NCBI RefSeq assembly: GCF_014333425.1
Contig: NZ_JACRYT010000003.1
Coordinates: 1-64,000, forward strand
DNA: 64,000 nucleotides
From: Zhenpiania hominis
GTDB taxonomy: Bacteria; Bacillota; Clostridia; Peptostreptococcales; Anaerovoracaceae
Direction of reading: 5' to 3'
Under the pieces are notes generated by a model. The model searched no databases. It saw nothing but the letters and a program-made list of their open reading frames with translations, and was not told the origin of the DNA. The position numbers and the translations under genes were made by a program. Position 1 is the stretch's first letter. Each line of letters begins with the position of its first letter. Positions 40,400 through 49,362 of the stretch are shown here, piece by piece.

Positions 40400-41275
40400 A
40401 TGGATTATGGATGTCAGTCAATGGTGAAAAAAATTGAATCAATTTTAATCAAACGGCCGCAGCAGGCCTTTATCAGCCAGGAAAATCTGGACAAAACCTG
40501 GGAGGAATTCAAATACTTCGGCTGCCCGGATTATGAGACCGTTTTAAAAGAATATGAAGTATTTGAAAAGTACATTACCGACAATGTAGAAAACGTTTAC
40601 TATCTTCCCCAGGATGACCGGACTGGCCTGGATTCCATTTACACCCACGACCCGCTGAAAATCACCAAAAAGGGAGCGATTTACTTCCCTATGGGCAAGG
40701 TGCTTCGCGGCAGAGAGTGGGAAGCGACAAAAGAGTTTCTGGAGGGAATCGGGATCCCCACTCTGGGACGGATTGAGCCGCCGGGAAAAATGGAAGGCGG
40801 AGATGTGCTGTGGATTGACGAAAGGACGGTTGCCATCGGAAGAGGATACCGGACCAATGACGAAGGAATCCGCCAGTTCAAAGAATTGACAAAGGACTTC
40901 ATCGATGAATATATCATTGTGCCAATGCCCCATGGCGAAGGAGAAGACGCGTGCCTGCATCTGATGAGCATTATCAGCTTTGTAGATACGGACAAGGCGG
41001 TGGTTTATTCCAAATTCATGCCGGTATTTTTCCGCGAATATCTGATTGACCGGGGAATCACGCTGATCGAAGCAGACGACGATGAGTACGACTATCTGGG
41101 AACAAATTTGCTGGCTTTGGAGCCGGGAAAAGTAATCCTGATCAAGGGATGCCCGAAAGTAGAGGCGAAATTAAAAGAGCTAGGTGTGGAAGTGATGACT
41201 TACGAAGGAAAAGAGATGTCTTACAGGGGGACCGGAGGGCCGACCTGCCTGACCTGCCCGCTGTGCAGAAAATAA
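40400..41275 (+). CDS. Dimethylarginine dimethylaminohydrolase / arginine deiminase-family enzyme
   Basis: 291 residues of the guanidino-modifying (amidinotransferase) superfamily. The start YGCQSMVKKIESILIKRP, the substrate-carboxylate region DSIYTHDP, EGGDVLWID near 135, the catalytic histidine region ACLHLMSII (His187) and the C-terminal GTGGPTCLTCPL with nucleophile Cys283 are those of DDAH-like hydrolases. The enzyme should attack the guanidinium carbon of arginine or an N-methylated arginine to give citrulline and ammonia or a methylamine. Which one is not decided by motifs. AGGAGG precedes the ATG. It heads the sigma-54 operon with a RocB-like peptidase and an amino-acid permease, pointing to catabolism of an imported arginine derivative. 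Confidence 0.85.
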   Translation: MDYGCQSMVKKIESILIKRPQQAFISQENLDKTWEEFKYFGCPDYETVLKEYEVFEKYITDNVENVYYLPQDDRTGLDSIYTHDPLKITKKGAIYFPMGKVLRGREWEATKEFLEGIGIPTLGRIEPPGKMEGGDVLWIDERTVAIGRGYRTNDEGIRQFKELTKDFIDEYIIVPMPHGEGEDACLHLMSIISFVDTDKAVVYSKFMPVFFREYLIDRGITLIEADDDEYDYLGTNLLALEPGKVILIKGCPKVEAKLKELGVEVMTYEGKEMSYRGTGGPTCLTCPLCRK

Positions 41276-41298
41276 GGGAAGGCAGAGAACAAAACAAG

Positions 41299-42984
41299 AT
41301 GAGTGAAAGACATACAATTTTACAGGGGATTGAAAAGGATATACAGAACATTTTATACCGCTACATGAAGACCCAGAGCTTCACCTATACGGAGAGGGAA
41401 AAAGAAGCGGAACAGTTCCTGGTGGATCATTTGTCTAAAATTCCGTATTTCAGGGAGCATCCGGAGCATTTTGGAACCTGGTCCATCCCGGGAGACCCTT
41501 TTGACCGGGCGGTTTGCTACGGAATGGTGAAAGGCGAGGGAGACGATACGATTGTGTTCGTCCACCACAATGATGTGGTGGAAATTGAGGATTTTAAACT
41601 GCTGAAATCCTATGCCTTTTCTCCGGACGAACTGGCGGAGGAACTGATGAAAATCAGAGATTCTCTTCCGAAAGACGCAAAAAAAGATCTGGAAGAGGGA
41701 ACCTTCCTTTTCGGACGGGGCGGAGCGGATATGAAGGGCGGCGGCTCGATTCAGCTGGCTCTTCTGGAGCGTTATAGCAGAATGGAACACTTCAGGGGAA
41801 ATGTGATTGTCATCGCGGTTCCGGATGAAGAAAACCTCTCCGCGGGAATGCGGGCAGGCGTAGAACTTCTGGCAGAGCTGAAAGATCGGTACAAGCTGAA
41901 CTACAAGATTATGATTAACTCGGAACCTCATCAGAGAAAGGATTTTTCCCAGGGAATTTTTTCCGAAGGATCGGTGGGAAAGATCATGCCGTTTATTTAT
42001 GTGAGAGGGTATCTTTCTCATATCGGAAAGGTATTTGAAGGCTTTAACCCGCTGAACCTGATGAGTGAAATTGTGCGGAGCACAGAGCTGAATATGGACT
42101 TTTCCGATGTAGTAGGCAATGAGAGCGCTCCGCCGCCGACCTGGCTATATCTGAAGGACAGCAAAAAGCAGTATGATGTTTCCATGCCGCTGTCCGCGTC
42201 CGGATGTTTCAGTATTTTGACACTGGATCAGAGCCCGGCGGAGGTAATGGAAAAGGTGAAAGGGATCTGCGTCCGATCTTTTGATAAAATTATCGGCGAG
42301 ATGAACGAAAGCTACAACCGCTTTTCCGAAGTGGCCGAGCCGGTGGCAAAGGGGCTTCCATGGAAAACAAAGGTTATGGATTTCGCCCGGTTGTACGAAG
42401 AAGCTTGTTCCGCTCATGGTCAGCGCTTTAAAGCGGAATATGAGAGAAAATTAGAATACCTGTCTCAACAGATGAAAGACGGGAGCATCAACATTATTGA
42501 AAGCAACTTCGCGCTGGTTGAGTTTGTCTTCGACTATATCGGCGATCTGGCGCCGAGGGTGGTTTACGGATTGATCCCGCCGTATTATCCGAATGTCTCA
42601 AATCTGTATTTTACCGATCTGGCGCCGGAAGTGGCGTCTTTATCGGAACAGCTGGACGCGTATACGACCCGGCAGTACGGACAGCATTATACGCGTGAAT
42701 ATTTTTATACGGGGATTTCCGATCTCAGTTATACCAGCATTAAAGACGGAGCGAAGACATTGGACTCCCTGAAGAATTCTATGCCGTTGTTCGGGGACTT
42801 TTACAGGATTCCTGTAGAAGCTATCGAAAAGATCGCGATGCCCTGTATGAATATCGGGCCATGGGGAAAGGACTTTCACAAGCTTACAGAACGGGTATGC
42901 AAAGAAGACCTGTATGAGAGGACGCCCCGCATCATAAACAAGGCGGTTTCTCTGCTTCTTGAGAATCCGTTGCTGACAGAGTAA
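41299..42984 (+). CDS. rocB: RocB-like M20-family metallopeptidase/deacylase
   Basis: 561 residues from the ATG at 41299 (MSERHTILQGIEKD), 23 bases after the DDAH-like gene; the frame is open further upstream but that part only mirrors the neighbouring gene. M20 metal sites are visible: VHHNDVVE near residue 93, FGRGGADMKGG near 140 and VPDEENLSAG near 175, with a helical insert typical of the ~560-residue RocB group. The opening PYFREHPEHFGTW also recalls RocB. RocB belongs to the arginine utilisation operon of Bacillus, but its exact reaction is unknown to me. In this operon it may release or deacylate the arginine-derived product. Confidence 0.83.
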   Translation: MSERHTILQGIEKDIQNILYRYMKTQSFTYTEREKEAEQFLVDHLSKIPYFREHPEHFGTWSIPGDPFDRAVCYGMVKGEGDDTIVFVHHNDVVEIEDFKLLKSYAFSPDELAEELMKIRDSLPKDAKKDLEEGTFLFGRGGADMKGGGSIQLALLERYSRMEHFRGNVIVIAVPDEENLSAGMRAGVELLAELKDRYKLNYKIMINSEPHQRKDFSQGIFSEGSVGKIMPFIYVRGYLSHIGKVFEGFNPLNLMSEIVRSTELNMDFSDVVGNESAPPPTWLYLKDSKKQYDVSMPLSASGCFSILTLDQSPAEVMEKVKGICVRSFDKIIGEMNESYNRFSEVAEPVAKGLPWKTKVMDFARLYEEACSAHGQRFKAEYERKLEYLSQQMKDGSINIIESNFALVEFVFDYIGDLAPRVVYGLIPPYYPNVSNLYFTDLAPEVASLSEQLDAYTTRQYGQHYTREYFYTGISDLSYTSIKDGAKTLDSLKNSMPLFGDFYRIPVEAIEKIAMPCMNIGPWGKDFHKLTERVCKEDLYERTPRIINKAVSLLLENPLLTE

Positions 42985-43016
42985 TGAGCTGCCAGTCGAA
43001 AGGAGAACATTAAAAA

Positions 43017-44480
43017 ATGAGTGAAAGAAAAGATGAGAGTGGGCTTCAGAGGAAACTCTCGCCCAGACAGATGAATATGATCGCCATCGGCGGCGCCATC
43101 GGAACCGGACTTTTTGTAGCGACCGGTTCCTCCATCAGTACCGCCGGACCAGGCGGCTCTATGGTTGCCTATGGGCTGATTGGAATCGCGATTTACTTTA
43201 TTATGACGGCTCTGGGAGAAATGGCCACATATCGGCCGGTTCCGGGAGCCTTTGAAACCTACTCCACTGATTATGTCGATCCGGCTTTCGGTTTTGCCAT
43301 GGGATGGAATTACTGGTACTGCAGCGCTATGACGCTGGCAACGGAACTGGTAGCGTCCGCCATTGTTATGAAATTCTGGTTCCCTGACAGTTCGTCGGTA
43401 ATGTGGAGCGCAATATCGATTATCCTGCTGCTTGTTTTAAATCTGTTTTCAGCGGGAATCTTTGGTGAAGCGGAATTCTGGTTCGCCGGAATTAAGGTTG
43501 TAACGATTATTATTTTCCTGGTCATCGGTGTCTTGATGATCTTCGGGATTTTTAACTCCGATACAGTAGGATTTGAAAACTGGACGGTCGGAGAAGCGCC
43601 TTTTGTCGGCGGAGGTTTTGCCATTTTTAGTATCTTTATGGTCGCCGGTTTTTCCTTTGTTGGCGTGGAAGCCACAGCCATCGCGGCGGGGGAATGCGTT
43701 AACCCGGAAAAGACGGTTCCCAAAGCCATCAACAGTGTGTTCTGGAGAATACTGCTGTTCTATATCGGCGCGATTTTTATTGTCGCGACCTTGATTCCAT
43801 ATACGGACCCGAATCTTCTGAACGCGGATGTAGATAATGTAGCGGTCAGCCCGTTTACGATTATCTTTGAGAAAGTCGGTCTTGCGGCGGCGGCTTCTTT
43901 TATGAACGCGGTCATCCTGACTTCCATTCTTTCCTGCGGAAATTCGACCCTCTACTCTGCCAGCAGACTTCTGTACTCCATGGCAGAATCCGGAAAAGCG
44001 CCGAAGGCGCTGGGGAAGGTCAGCAAAAAAGGGGTGCCCCTTTATGCGGTGCTGTTTACCGCGGCAACGGCCTGCCTGTGCTTCCTGACTTCCCTGGACA
44101 GCGACAGTGTCGTTTATACCTGGCTGTATAACGCTACCGGACTTACTGGTTTTCTGACCTGGTTTGGCATTTGTATCTGCCATATCCGGTTCCGGAAAGG
44201 GTTTAAAGCTCAGGGAAGGGATATTAACGAGCTGAAGTATAAGAGCAAATTCTATCCATTTGGAACCTGGTATTCGCTGATTATCTGCACAGCGGTCATT
44301 TTGGGACAGGGATATTATGCCTTTACATCCTCCGGTATCGACTGGTATGGAATTTTAGTTGCCTACATCGGACTTCCGATTTTTGTTGCTTTGTACATAA
44401 TACGCAAAGTTGTGAAAAAGACAAAAATTGTACATGTCGCGGAAATGGATTTGTCAAAAACTCCTATGCGGCAGCAATAA
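43017..44480 (+). CDS. APC-superfamily amino acid permease (RocE/LysP-like)
   Basis: 487 residues with about twelve membrane segments. The start LSPRQMNMIAIGGAIGTGLF and GPGGSMVAYGLIG carry the substrate-binding glycine motif of the AAT family, and YRPVPGAFETYSTDYVDPAFGFAMGWNYWY is the usual next block; the closest types are arginine/lysine permeases. AAGGAGAACATT precedes the ATG. It lies 32 bases after rocB with no terminator, so it is the likely importer for the DDAH-like pathway. A terminator follows at 44497. Confidence 0.9.
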   Translation: MSERKDESGLQRKLSPRQMNMIAIGGAIGTGLFVATGSSISTAGPGGSMVAYGLIGIAIYFIMTALGEMATYRPVPGAFETYSTDYVDPAFGFAMGWNYWYCSAMTLATELVASAIVMKFWFPDSSSVMWSAISIILLLVLNLFSAGIFGEAEFWFAGIKVVTIIIFLVIGVLMIFGIFNSDTVGFENWTVGEAPFVGGGFAIFSIFMVAGFSFVGVEATAIAAGECVNPEKTVPKAINSVFWRILLFYIGAIFIVATLIPYTDPNLLNADVDNVAVSPFTIIFEKVGLAAAASFMNAVILTSILSCGNSTLYSASRLLYSMAESGKAPKALGKVSKKGVPLYAVLFTAATACLCFLTSLDSDSVVYTWLYNATGLTGFLTWFGICICHIRFRKGFKAQGRDINELKYKSKFYPFGTWYSLIICTAVILGQGYYAFTSSGIDWYGILVAYIGLPIFVALYIIRKVVKKTKIVHVAEMDLSKTPMRQQ

Positions 44481-44496
44481 AATAATGAAAGCAAGA

Positions 44497-44530
44497 ATAC
44501 CGTACGGAGCGAACCGTGCGGTATTTTTAC
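44497..44530 (+). terminator. Rho-independent terminator after the permease gene
   Basis: ATACCGTACGG at 44497-44507 and CCGTGCGGTAT at 44514-44524 pair with one G-T, followed by TTTTT. Confidence 0.85.
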
Positions 44531-44550
44531 GGCCCCGGTAAAGATTTTCC

Positions 44551-44579
44551 TTGAGCCTGTCGGAAACTCAGGGTATAAT
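44551..44579 (+). promoter_or_regulatory. Sigma-A promoter of glnA
   Basis: TTGAGC at 44551-44556 and TATAAT at 44574-44579 with a 17-base spacer, 61 bases before the ATG. glnA is thus expressed independently of the sigma-54 operon. Confidence 0.7.
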
Positions 44580-44640
44580 AAAAACATCGGTCAGACAGAA
44601 AACTCTGACTTTTGAAAAAGCATAAAAAGGAGAATTGTGT

Positions 44641-46071
44641 ATGTTTAACTCATTAGTGGAAGCAAAACGCTTTATGGAAGAAAAACATATTCAGATGGTG
44701 GACTTCATGATGATCGATCTGAACGGAAGATGGCGTCATCTGACGATTCCGGCGGATCGCTTCACCGAAGACACCTTTAAAAGCGGAATCGGCTTTGATG
44801 GAAGCAACTATGGATTTGCTCCGGTAGAAAAGAGCGATATGGTATTCATTCCGGATCTGTCGACCGCTTATGTGGATCCGTTCATGGAAATTCCCACCCT
44901 GGCGATGATCGGAGACGTCTATGTCATCGATGTACCAAATAACCGTCCTTTTGATCAGGATCCGCGAAACGTTGCCAAGCACGCGGAGGAATACCTGAAA
45001 AAGACGGGGATCGCCGATGAAATGAGAGTGGGGCCTGAATATGAGTTCCACGTATTTGATCATGTGAGCTATTCCACAGCGCCCAATGAATCCAGCTTTT
45101 ACATTGATACGGAGCAGGCGGAATGGAACAAAGAGGATCGAGATTTCAACCTGGGATATAAGATGCCCCACAAGGGAGGATACCATATGGCGCCGCCTCA
45201 GGACGTGCTCTATGATTTCCGAAGCAGAGTCTGCATGCTGATGGAGGATCAGGGGATCCGCGTCAAATACCATCACCATGAAGTCGGCGGTCCGGGACAG
45301 CTGGAAGTCGAAGTGGAATTCGGTACTGTAACGGAAATGGCGGACAAGACCATGATGACCAAATATCTGATTAAGAATGAAGCCATTGCCGAAGGAAAGA
45401 CGGCAACCTTCATGCCGAAACCGATTTTCGATGAGGCGGGAAACGGCATGCATGTCCATATGCAGCTTTTCAAAGACGGAAAGCCGCTGTTTTACGATGA
45501 AAACGGCTATTCCCAGCTTTCGCAGACCGCCCTGCACTTTATGGGAGGAATTTTAAAACATATCCGCGCGCTCTGTGCTTTTACCAATCCGAGCACCAAT
45601 TCCTTCAAGCGGCTGGTGCCGGGCTATGAGGCTCCGGTTACCATCGGCTTTGCCACCGCTAACCGCAGTTCGGTAATCCGGATTCCGGCTTACGCGAAGG
45701 ATCCGGATAAAAAACGGTTTGAAATCCGCAATCCGGACGGAACTTGCAATCCTTACTACGCGCTGTCCGCGATCCTGATGGCGGGATGCGACGGAATCAA
45801 AAATAAGATCGATCCGATGGCGGAGGGATACGGACCTTACGATTTTAACCTCTATAATCTTTCCGATGAGGAAAAGAAGCAGATCAAGAGTCTTCCGAGA
45901 ACGCTGGATGAAGCTTTGGATGCGCTGGAAGAGGATCATGACTTCCTGACAGAAGGCGGAGTTTTCCCGGAAAAGCTGATTGAAATCTGGCTGATTAACA
46001 AGAGAGCGGAAACGAAGAAGCAGAGCATGATGCCGACTCCGATGGAATTCGACATGTACTATGACCTGTAA
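44641..46071 (+). CDS. glnA: Glutamine synthetase type I
   Basis: 476 residues from the ATG at 44641, with AAAAAGGAGAA upstream; a TTG 6 bases earlier is unlikely. Typical GS-I features: GIGFDGSNYGFAPVEKSDM near residue 45, the metal site VGPEYEFHVFD near 130, GNGMHVHMQLF near 265 and NRSSVIRIPAYAKDP near 340. The adenylylation tyrosine loop of enteric enzymes is not evident. It condenses ammonia and glutamate. PuuA-like gamma-glutamyl-amine synthetase is an alternative, but the GS-I motifs are good. Its place after the guanidino operon fits recapture of released ammonia, though it has its own promoter. Confidence 0.9.
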   Translation: MFNSLVEAKRFMEEKHIQMVDFMMIDLNGRWRHLTIPADRFTEDTFKSGIGFDGSNYGFAPVEKSDMVFIPDLSTAYVDPFMEIPTLAMIGDVYVIDVPNNRPFDQDPRNVAKHAEEYLKKTGIADEMRVGPEYEFHVFDHVSYSTAPNESSFYIDTEQAEWNKEDRDFNLGYKMPHKGGYHMAPPQDVLYDFRSRVCMLMEDQGIRVKYHHHEVGGPGQLEVEVEFGTVTEMADKTMMTKYLIKNEAIAEGKTATFMPKPIFDEAGNGMHVHMQLFKDGKPLFYDENGYSQLSQTALHFMGGILKHIRALCAFTNPSTNSFKRLVPGYEAPVTIGFATANRSSVIRIPAYAKDPDKKRFEIRNPDGTCNPYYALSAILMAGCDGIKNKIDPMAEGYGPYDFNLYNLSDEEKKQIKSLPRTLDEALDALEEDHDFLTEGGVFPEKLIEIWLINKRAETKKQSMMPTPMEFDMYYDL

Positions 46072-46092
46072 AGCGATCTGACAAAGAAAGAC

Positions 46093-46139
46093 GAACCGCG
46101 GCGCGGGCTGCCTGAAGAAGGCGGGCGCCGTGGTTTTTT
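46093..46139 (+). terminator. Rho-independent terminator after glnA
   Basis: AACCGCGGCGC and GCGCCGTGGTT pair with one G-T, with an inner GCCT/AGGC stem, followed by TTTTTT. Confidence 0.85.
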
Positions 46140-46299
46140 GTGACTGTTTTTTGAGTAATTCGAGGAAAACAGGATGAACGCATGAAGTTTTTTCCATGAA
46201 AAAACCAGAGACCGCTCCGGGATTCTTCCGGCCGCGCTGACAATCCCATAGTACCCTTGAGACGAGACTTTAAACTATAACTGAAGGAGGGTACGATAG

Positions 46300-47268
46300 A
46301 TGATAGAGGTGAAAAAACTGGTAAAAAAATACGGGAACCATGTAGCCGTAGACGGTCTGACCTTTTCCATTGATAAGGGCAGAGTCTACGGCTTTTTAGG
46401 TCCCAATGGCGCGGGAAAAACCACGACCATGAATATCATTACCGGATATCTGGCGGCGACAAAAGGAAGTGTGACGGTCAACGGATATGATATTCTGAAA
46501 AACCCGGAAGAATTTAAAAAATCCGTCGGCTACCTGCCGGAGCTTCCTCCGGTTTATATGGACATGACGGTGAGGGAATATCTTCTTTTTACCGCCGAAC
46601 TGAAAGGCGTTCCCAAAAAAGAACGCCAAATCCAGACGGAGGTTATTATGAGCAGAGTAAAGCTGTCCCATATGGCGGATCGGCTGATTGCCAATCTTTC
46701 CAAGGGGTATCGGCAGCGTGTGGGGTTGGCGCAGGCAATTTTAGGTTTTCCGGAAACCATTATCCTGGACGAACCCATGGTGGGGCTCGATCCCCAGCAG
46801 ATTATCGAAATCCGTCAGCTGATTCGGAGCCTGGCAAAGAACCATACAGTGATTCTCAGCTCCCATATCCTGGCGGAAGTACGGGAATTGTGCGATTATA
46901 TTCTGATCATCGCCAAAGGAAGACTGGTGGCCCAGGATACGCCGGAAAACCTGGAGCGCCTCTTCAGCGGCAGAGATACGCTGTGCCTGGAGGTAAAGGG
47001 AACCTTGGATCAGATCAAACAGATTCTGGCAGACGTCCGCGGTATCGAGGATTCCGAGTTCAGCAGAAAAGCAGAGGATCACTACGAAGTAAAGCTTACA
47101 CCAAAAGAAGGAGCCGATATTCGGGAATCGCTGTTTTTTGCCTTCGCCGAGCGCAGGTGCCCGCTGCTTTCGCTGTATGAAGATAACGGCTCCCTGGAGG
47201 ATGTTTATCTGAAACTGATTCAGGAAGGAGGAAAACGTCATGAGAGCCGTTTACAAAAAAGAGCTTAG
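46300..47268 (+). CDS. ABC transporter ATP-binding protein (ABC-2 / GldA-like)
   Basis: 322 residues. Walker A GPNGAGKTTT near 37, Q-loop region GYLPELPPVYMDMT near 83, signature NLSKGYRQRVGLAQA near 134, Walker B IILDEPMVGLDP near 154 and H-loop SSHIL are complete. An ~85-residue C-terminal domain follows, as in GldA and similar exporters. AAGGAGGG precedes the ATG. The permease gene overlaps its end by 29 bases. The ATPase looks intact but its partner is truncated. Confidence 0.9.
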   Translation: MIEVKKLVKKYGNHVAVDGLTFSIDKGRVYGFLGPNGAGKTTTMNIITGYLAATKGSVTVNGYDILKNPEEFKKSVGYLPELPPVYMDMTVREYLLFTAELKGVPKKERQIQTEVIMSRVKLSHMADRLIANLSKGYRQRVGLAQAILGFPETIILDEPMVGLDPQQIIEIRQLIRSLAKNHTVILSSHILAEVRELCDYILIIAKGRLVAQDTPENLERLFSGRDTLCLEVKGTLDQIKQILADVRGIEDSEFSRKAEDHYEVKLTPKEGADIRESLFFAFAERRCPLLSLYEDNGSLEDVYLKLIQEGGKRHESRLQKRA

Positions 47269-47815
47269 CTCCTTTTTCCGATCCATGACCGGATATGTTC
47301 TCATTGCGTTTCTGGTCACATTTACCGGAGTCTATTTTATGATTTATAATCTGAGTCAGGGATATCCGTATTTTTCCTATACGCTGTCTTCGATTATGCT
47401 GGTTCTGCTGGTACTCGTTCCTGTGTTGACCATGCGCAGCTTCGCGGAGGAGAGAAAGAGCAAAACGGATCAGCTGCTGTTTACTTCTCCGGTAAAAATC
47501 AGCAGTATTGTAATAGGAAAGTACCTGGCGATGGTAACGGTATATCTGCTGCCGAATCTCCTGTTCTGTCTTTTTCCTCTGATTATCAAAATGCAGGGGA
47601 ACGCGTACCTGCAGTCTGACTACGCGTCTATTTTTCAGTTCTTTCTGATGGGATGCGTGTTTATCGCGGTGGGAATGTTCTTTTCCAGTCTGACAGAAAG
47701 CCCGATCATCGCGGCAGTCAGTACCTTCGCGGCGACGCTGGTTCTGTATATATGGGAATATCTTGTCAATTATCTTCCTTCGGGAGCCGTATCCAATTTC
47801 ATCGCACTTTTCTGA
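47240..47815 (+). CDS. ABC-2 permease (GldF-like), C-terminally truncated
   Basis: 191 residues with five hydrophobic segments. RAVYKKELSSFFRSMTGYV at the start and RSFAEERKSKTDQLLFTSPV in the first cytoplasmic loop are typical of GldF-type ABC-2 permeases, which usually run to ~240-290 residues with six segments. Here the frame stops right after SNFIALF, inside what would be the last extracytoplasmic loop, and the sequence beyond belongs to a convergent gene. The usual next gene (GldG-like) is missing. The operon therefore lost its 3' part, and transport is doubtful. GGAGGAAAACGTC precedes the ATG. Confidence 0.75.
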   Translation: MRAVYKKELSSFFRSMTGYVLIAFLVTFTGVYFMIYNLSQGYPYFSYTLSSIMLVLLVLVPVLTMRSFAEERKSKTDQLLFTSPVKISSIVIGKYLAMVTVYLLPNLLFCLFPLIIKMQGNAYLQSDYASIFQFFLMGCVFIAVGMFFSSLTESPIIAAVSTFAATLVLYIWEYLVNYLPSGAVSNFIALF

Positions 47816-47837
47816 TCGGAGCCGGTATACGCGGCTA

Positions 47838-49232
47838 CTACTGCTGGTTTTCTTCCCCAAAGCTTGCCATATAATCCAGTATCACGGAAAGATTATCCTC
47901 GGCGTCCTCAATATCCGTGTTCCATACAACCAGATTCAAGTCTTCTTTCTTGTCAAGAAAGACCGAAGCTGCCTTGTTTTCCAATGTTCCGGTGGGCTCT
48001 GTGTTCATTCCCCGGCTCAACGCTTCGATTAGAGGAGTCTCCGGTGAGACGTACCACAGCCCGGTTGTGGACAGCTCACTGTAATTGACGTCGCAAAGCC
48101 CGCAGGTTGTCTCAAAGACCGTATGCATTTCATCCATTATGGTATTTTCAAGGCTTTTGGCGTTAATCTGCATCCGGAAAGAGCGGTTTTTCGTGGAAAT
48201 TTTTCCGATATTGGAAAAGGCGGTTACCTCATCATCATCGGAGCGGTAATAGGTGCCGTTTATAATGGTGTACATCAGGCTGACAATATTAGCAGTATCG
48301 TCATCCGCGATGACCCGGTCCGGCAGATCGATTTCCGTCATGGTATATTCAAACGATTCATCAAGATCTTCATAATATTCCGCTACATTTTCATAAGAAT
48401 TCTCAAATCGGCTGGTAAAACTTGTCACATCATTCTCCTGCAAAACGATCGCCGCTTCCGCCCGCCGCGGATACAGATCCACATCTGTCCCGCCGTTAAA
48501 GGACGCCAGTTCAAAAAGAACTCCGGAACTCTGGCAGGAGGCCAAAAGATCCCCGATGGTCTTTATGGCGTTGGGATACTCGCCGCGGTGTTCATAAGGG
48601 CTTTTATAAGGGGTCCCGTCTAAAACGATCCGGTACGCCTTTGTGTACCGGGGTGAAACCATGTCCAATTCTTTGGAGGCCATTATATTGGAAGACGCCG
48701 CGATGCTGTTAATGAGCTCTGTGGAATTGCCGTCGTTCACACTGATGAAATTATCCGTGTTTAGATACTCCTTGCCCAAAGCGCTGGCGCCAATGGGTCT
48801 TCCTTCCTTTTCAAAGGTGATGATCCCGGTCAGTTCCCCATGCTGCCGCGCGCCGTTTAAGGCCGTCATGACGGCAGATACACTCTGCAGATCTTCGCTT
48901 TTCTCCTCCGGCGTATCCAGTGACACGCTGGCGTGGAACGTAAAATCTTCCGCGTCTTCATAACCGGAAGACGCGGCTTTTGACAAAACGATATACTGTT
49001 CTCCGGATGATTTGACGGTCAGATTATTTTCCTTTGCCCAGGAGGAAAGTGAATCCGCAATCACCTGGAAGGTTTCGGCGTTTTCCGACGCCTGTGTAAT
49101 CTGCTCATAATTCTGATCCATCCGGTCTTTTATGGAAACTTCGTTTTCTTCTCCCTGGCTGCCGCAGCCTGTAAAAAGAAGAAAAACGGCAGTAAATGCC
49201 GAAATCAGTAAGATGGGAAAAAATCGCTTCAT
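47838..49232 (-). CDS. Lipoprotein resembling a catalytically dead PepD (M20C) dipeptidase
   Basis: 464 residues from the ATG at 49232 (AAGGAGA ~9 bases upstream). A lipoprotein signal is clear: basic start, hydrophobic stretch and lipobox LLFTGC, so it is anchored outside the membrane. The body follows beta-Ala-His dipeptidase PepD: LTGIITFEKEGRPIGASAL, ISVNDGNSTELI, then FELASFNGGTDVDLYPRRAE and a LPDRVIADDDTANIVSLMY segment. The metal ligands of M20 enzymes are not visible: the histidine/aspartate of HxD, the EE pair and the metal Asp are replaced (for instance EKEG where EE is expected). It may be a binding protein derived from a peptidase. The resemblance is by eye. Confidence 0.65.
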   Translation of the reverse strand: MKRFFPILLISAFTAVFLLFTGCGSQGEENEVSIKDRMDQNYEQITQASENAETFQVIADSLSSWAKENNLTVKSSGEQYIVLSKAASSGYEDAEDFTFHASVSLDTPEEKSEDLQSVSAVMTALNGARQHGELTGIITFEKEGRPIGASALGKEYLNTDNFISVNDGNSTELINSIAASSNIMASKELDMVSPRYTKAYRIVLDGTPYKSPYEHRGEYPNAIKTIGDLLASCQSSGVLFELASFNGGTDVDLYPRRAEAAIVLQENDVTSFTSRFENSYENVAEYYEDLDESFEYTMTEIDLPDRVIADDDTANIVSLMYTIINGTYYRSDDDEVTAFSNIGKISTKNRSFRMQINAKSLENTIMDEMHTVFETTCGLCDVNYSELSTTGLWYVSPETPLIEALSRGMNTEPTGTLENKAASVFLDKKEDLNLVVWNTDIEDAEDNLSVILDYMASFGEENQQ

Positions 49233-49362
49233 AATTTGAATTTCTCCTTGTTTATTATTGAAAATCCTATATAATAATAGCATATAGTGTTTTACAAAGG
49301 TAGAGCTTTTTACGAGATTTCACGAAATCTTAACAATTTCCTTTGAGGGGGAAACAGGCAAT

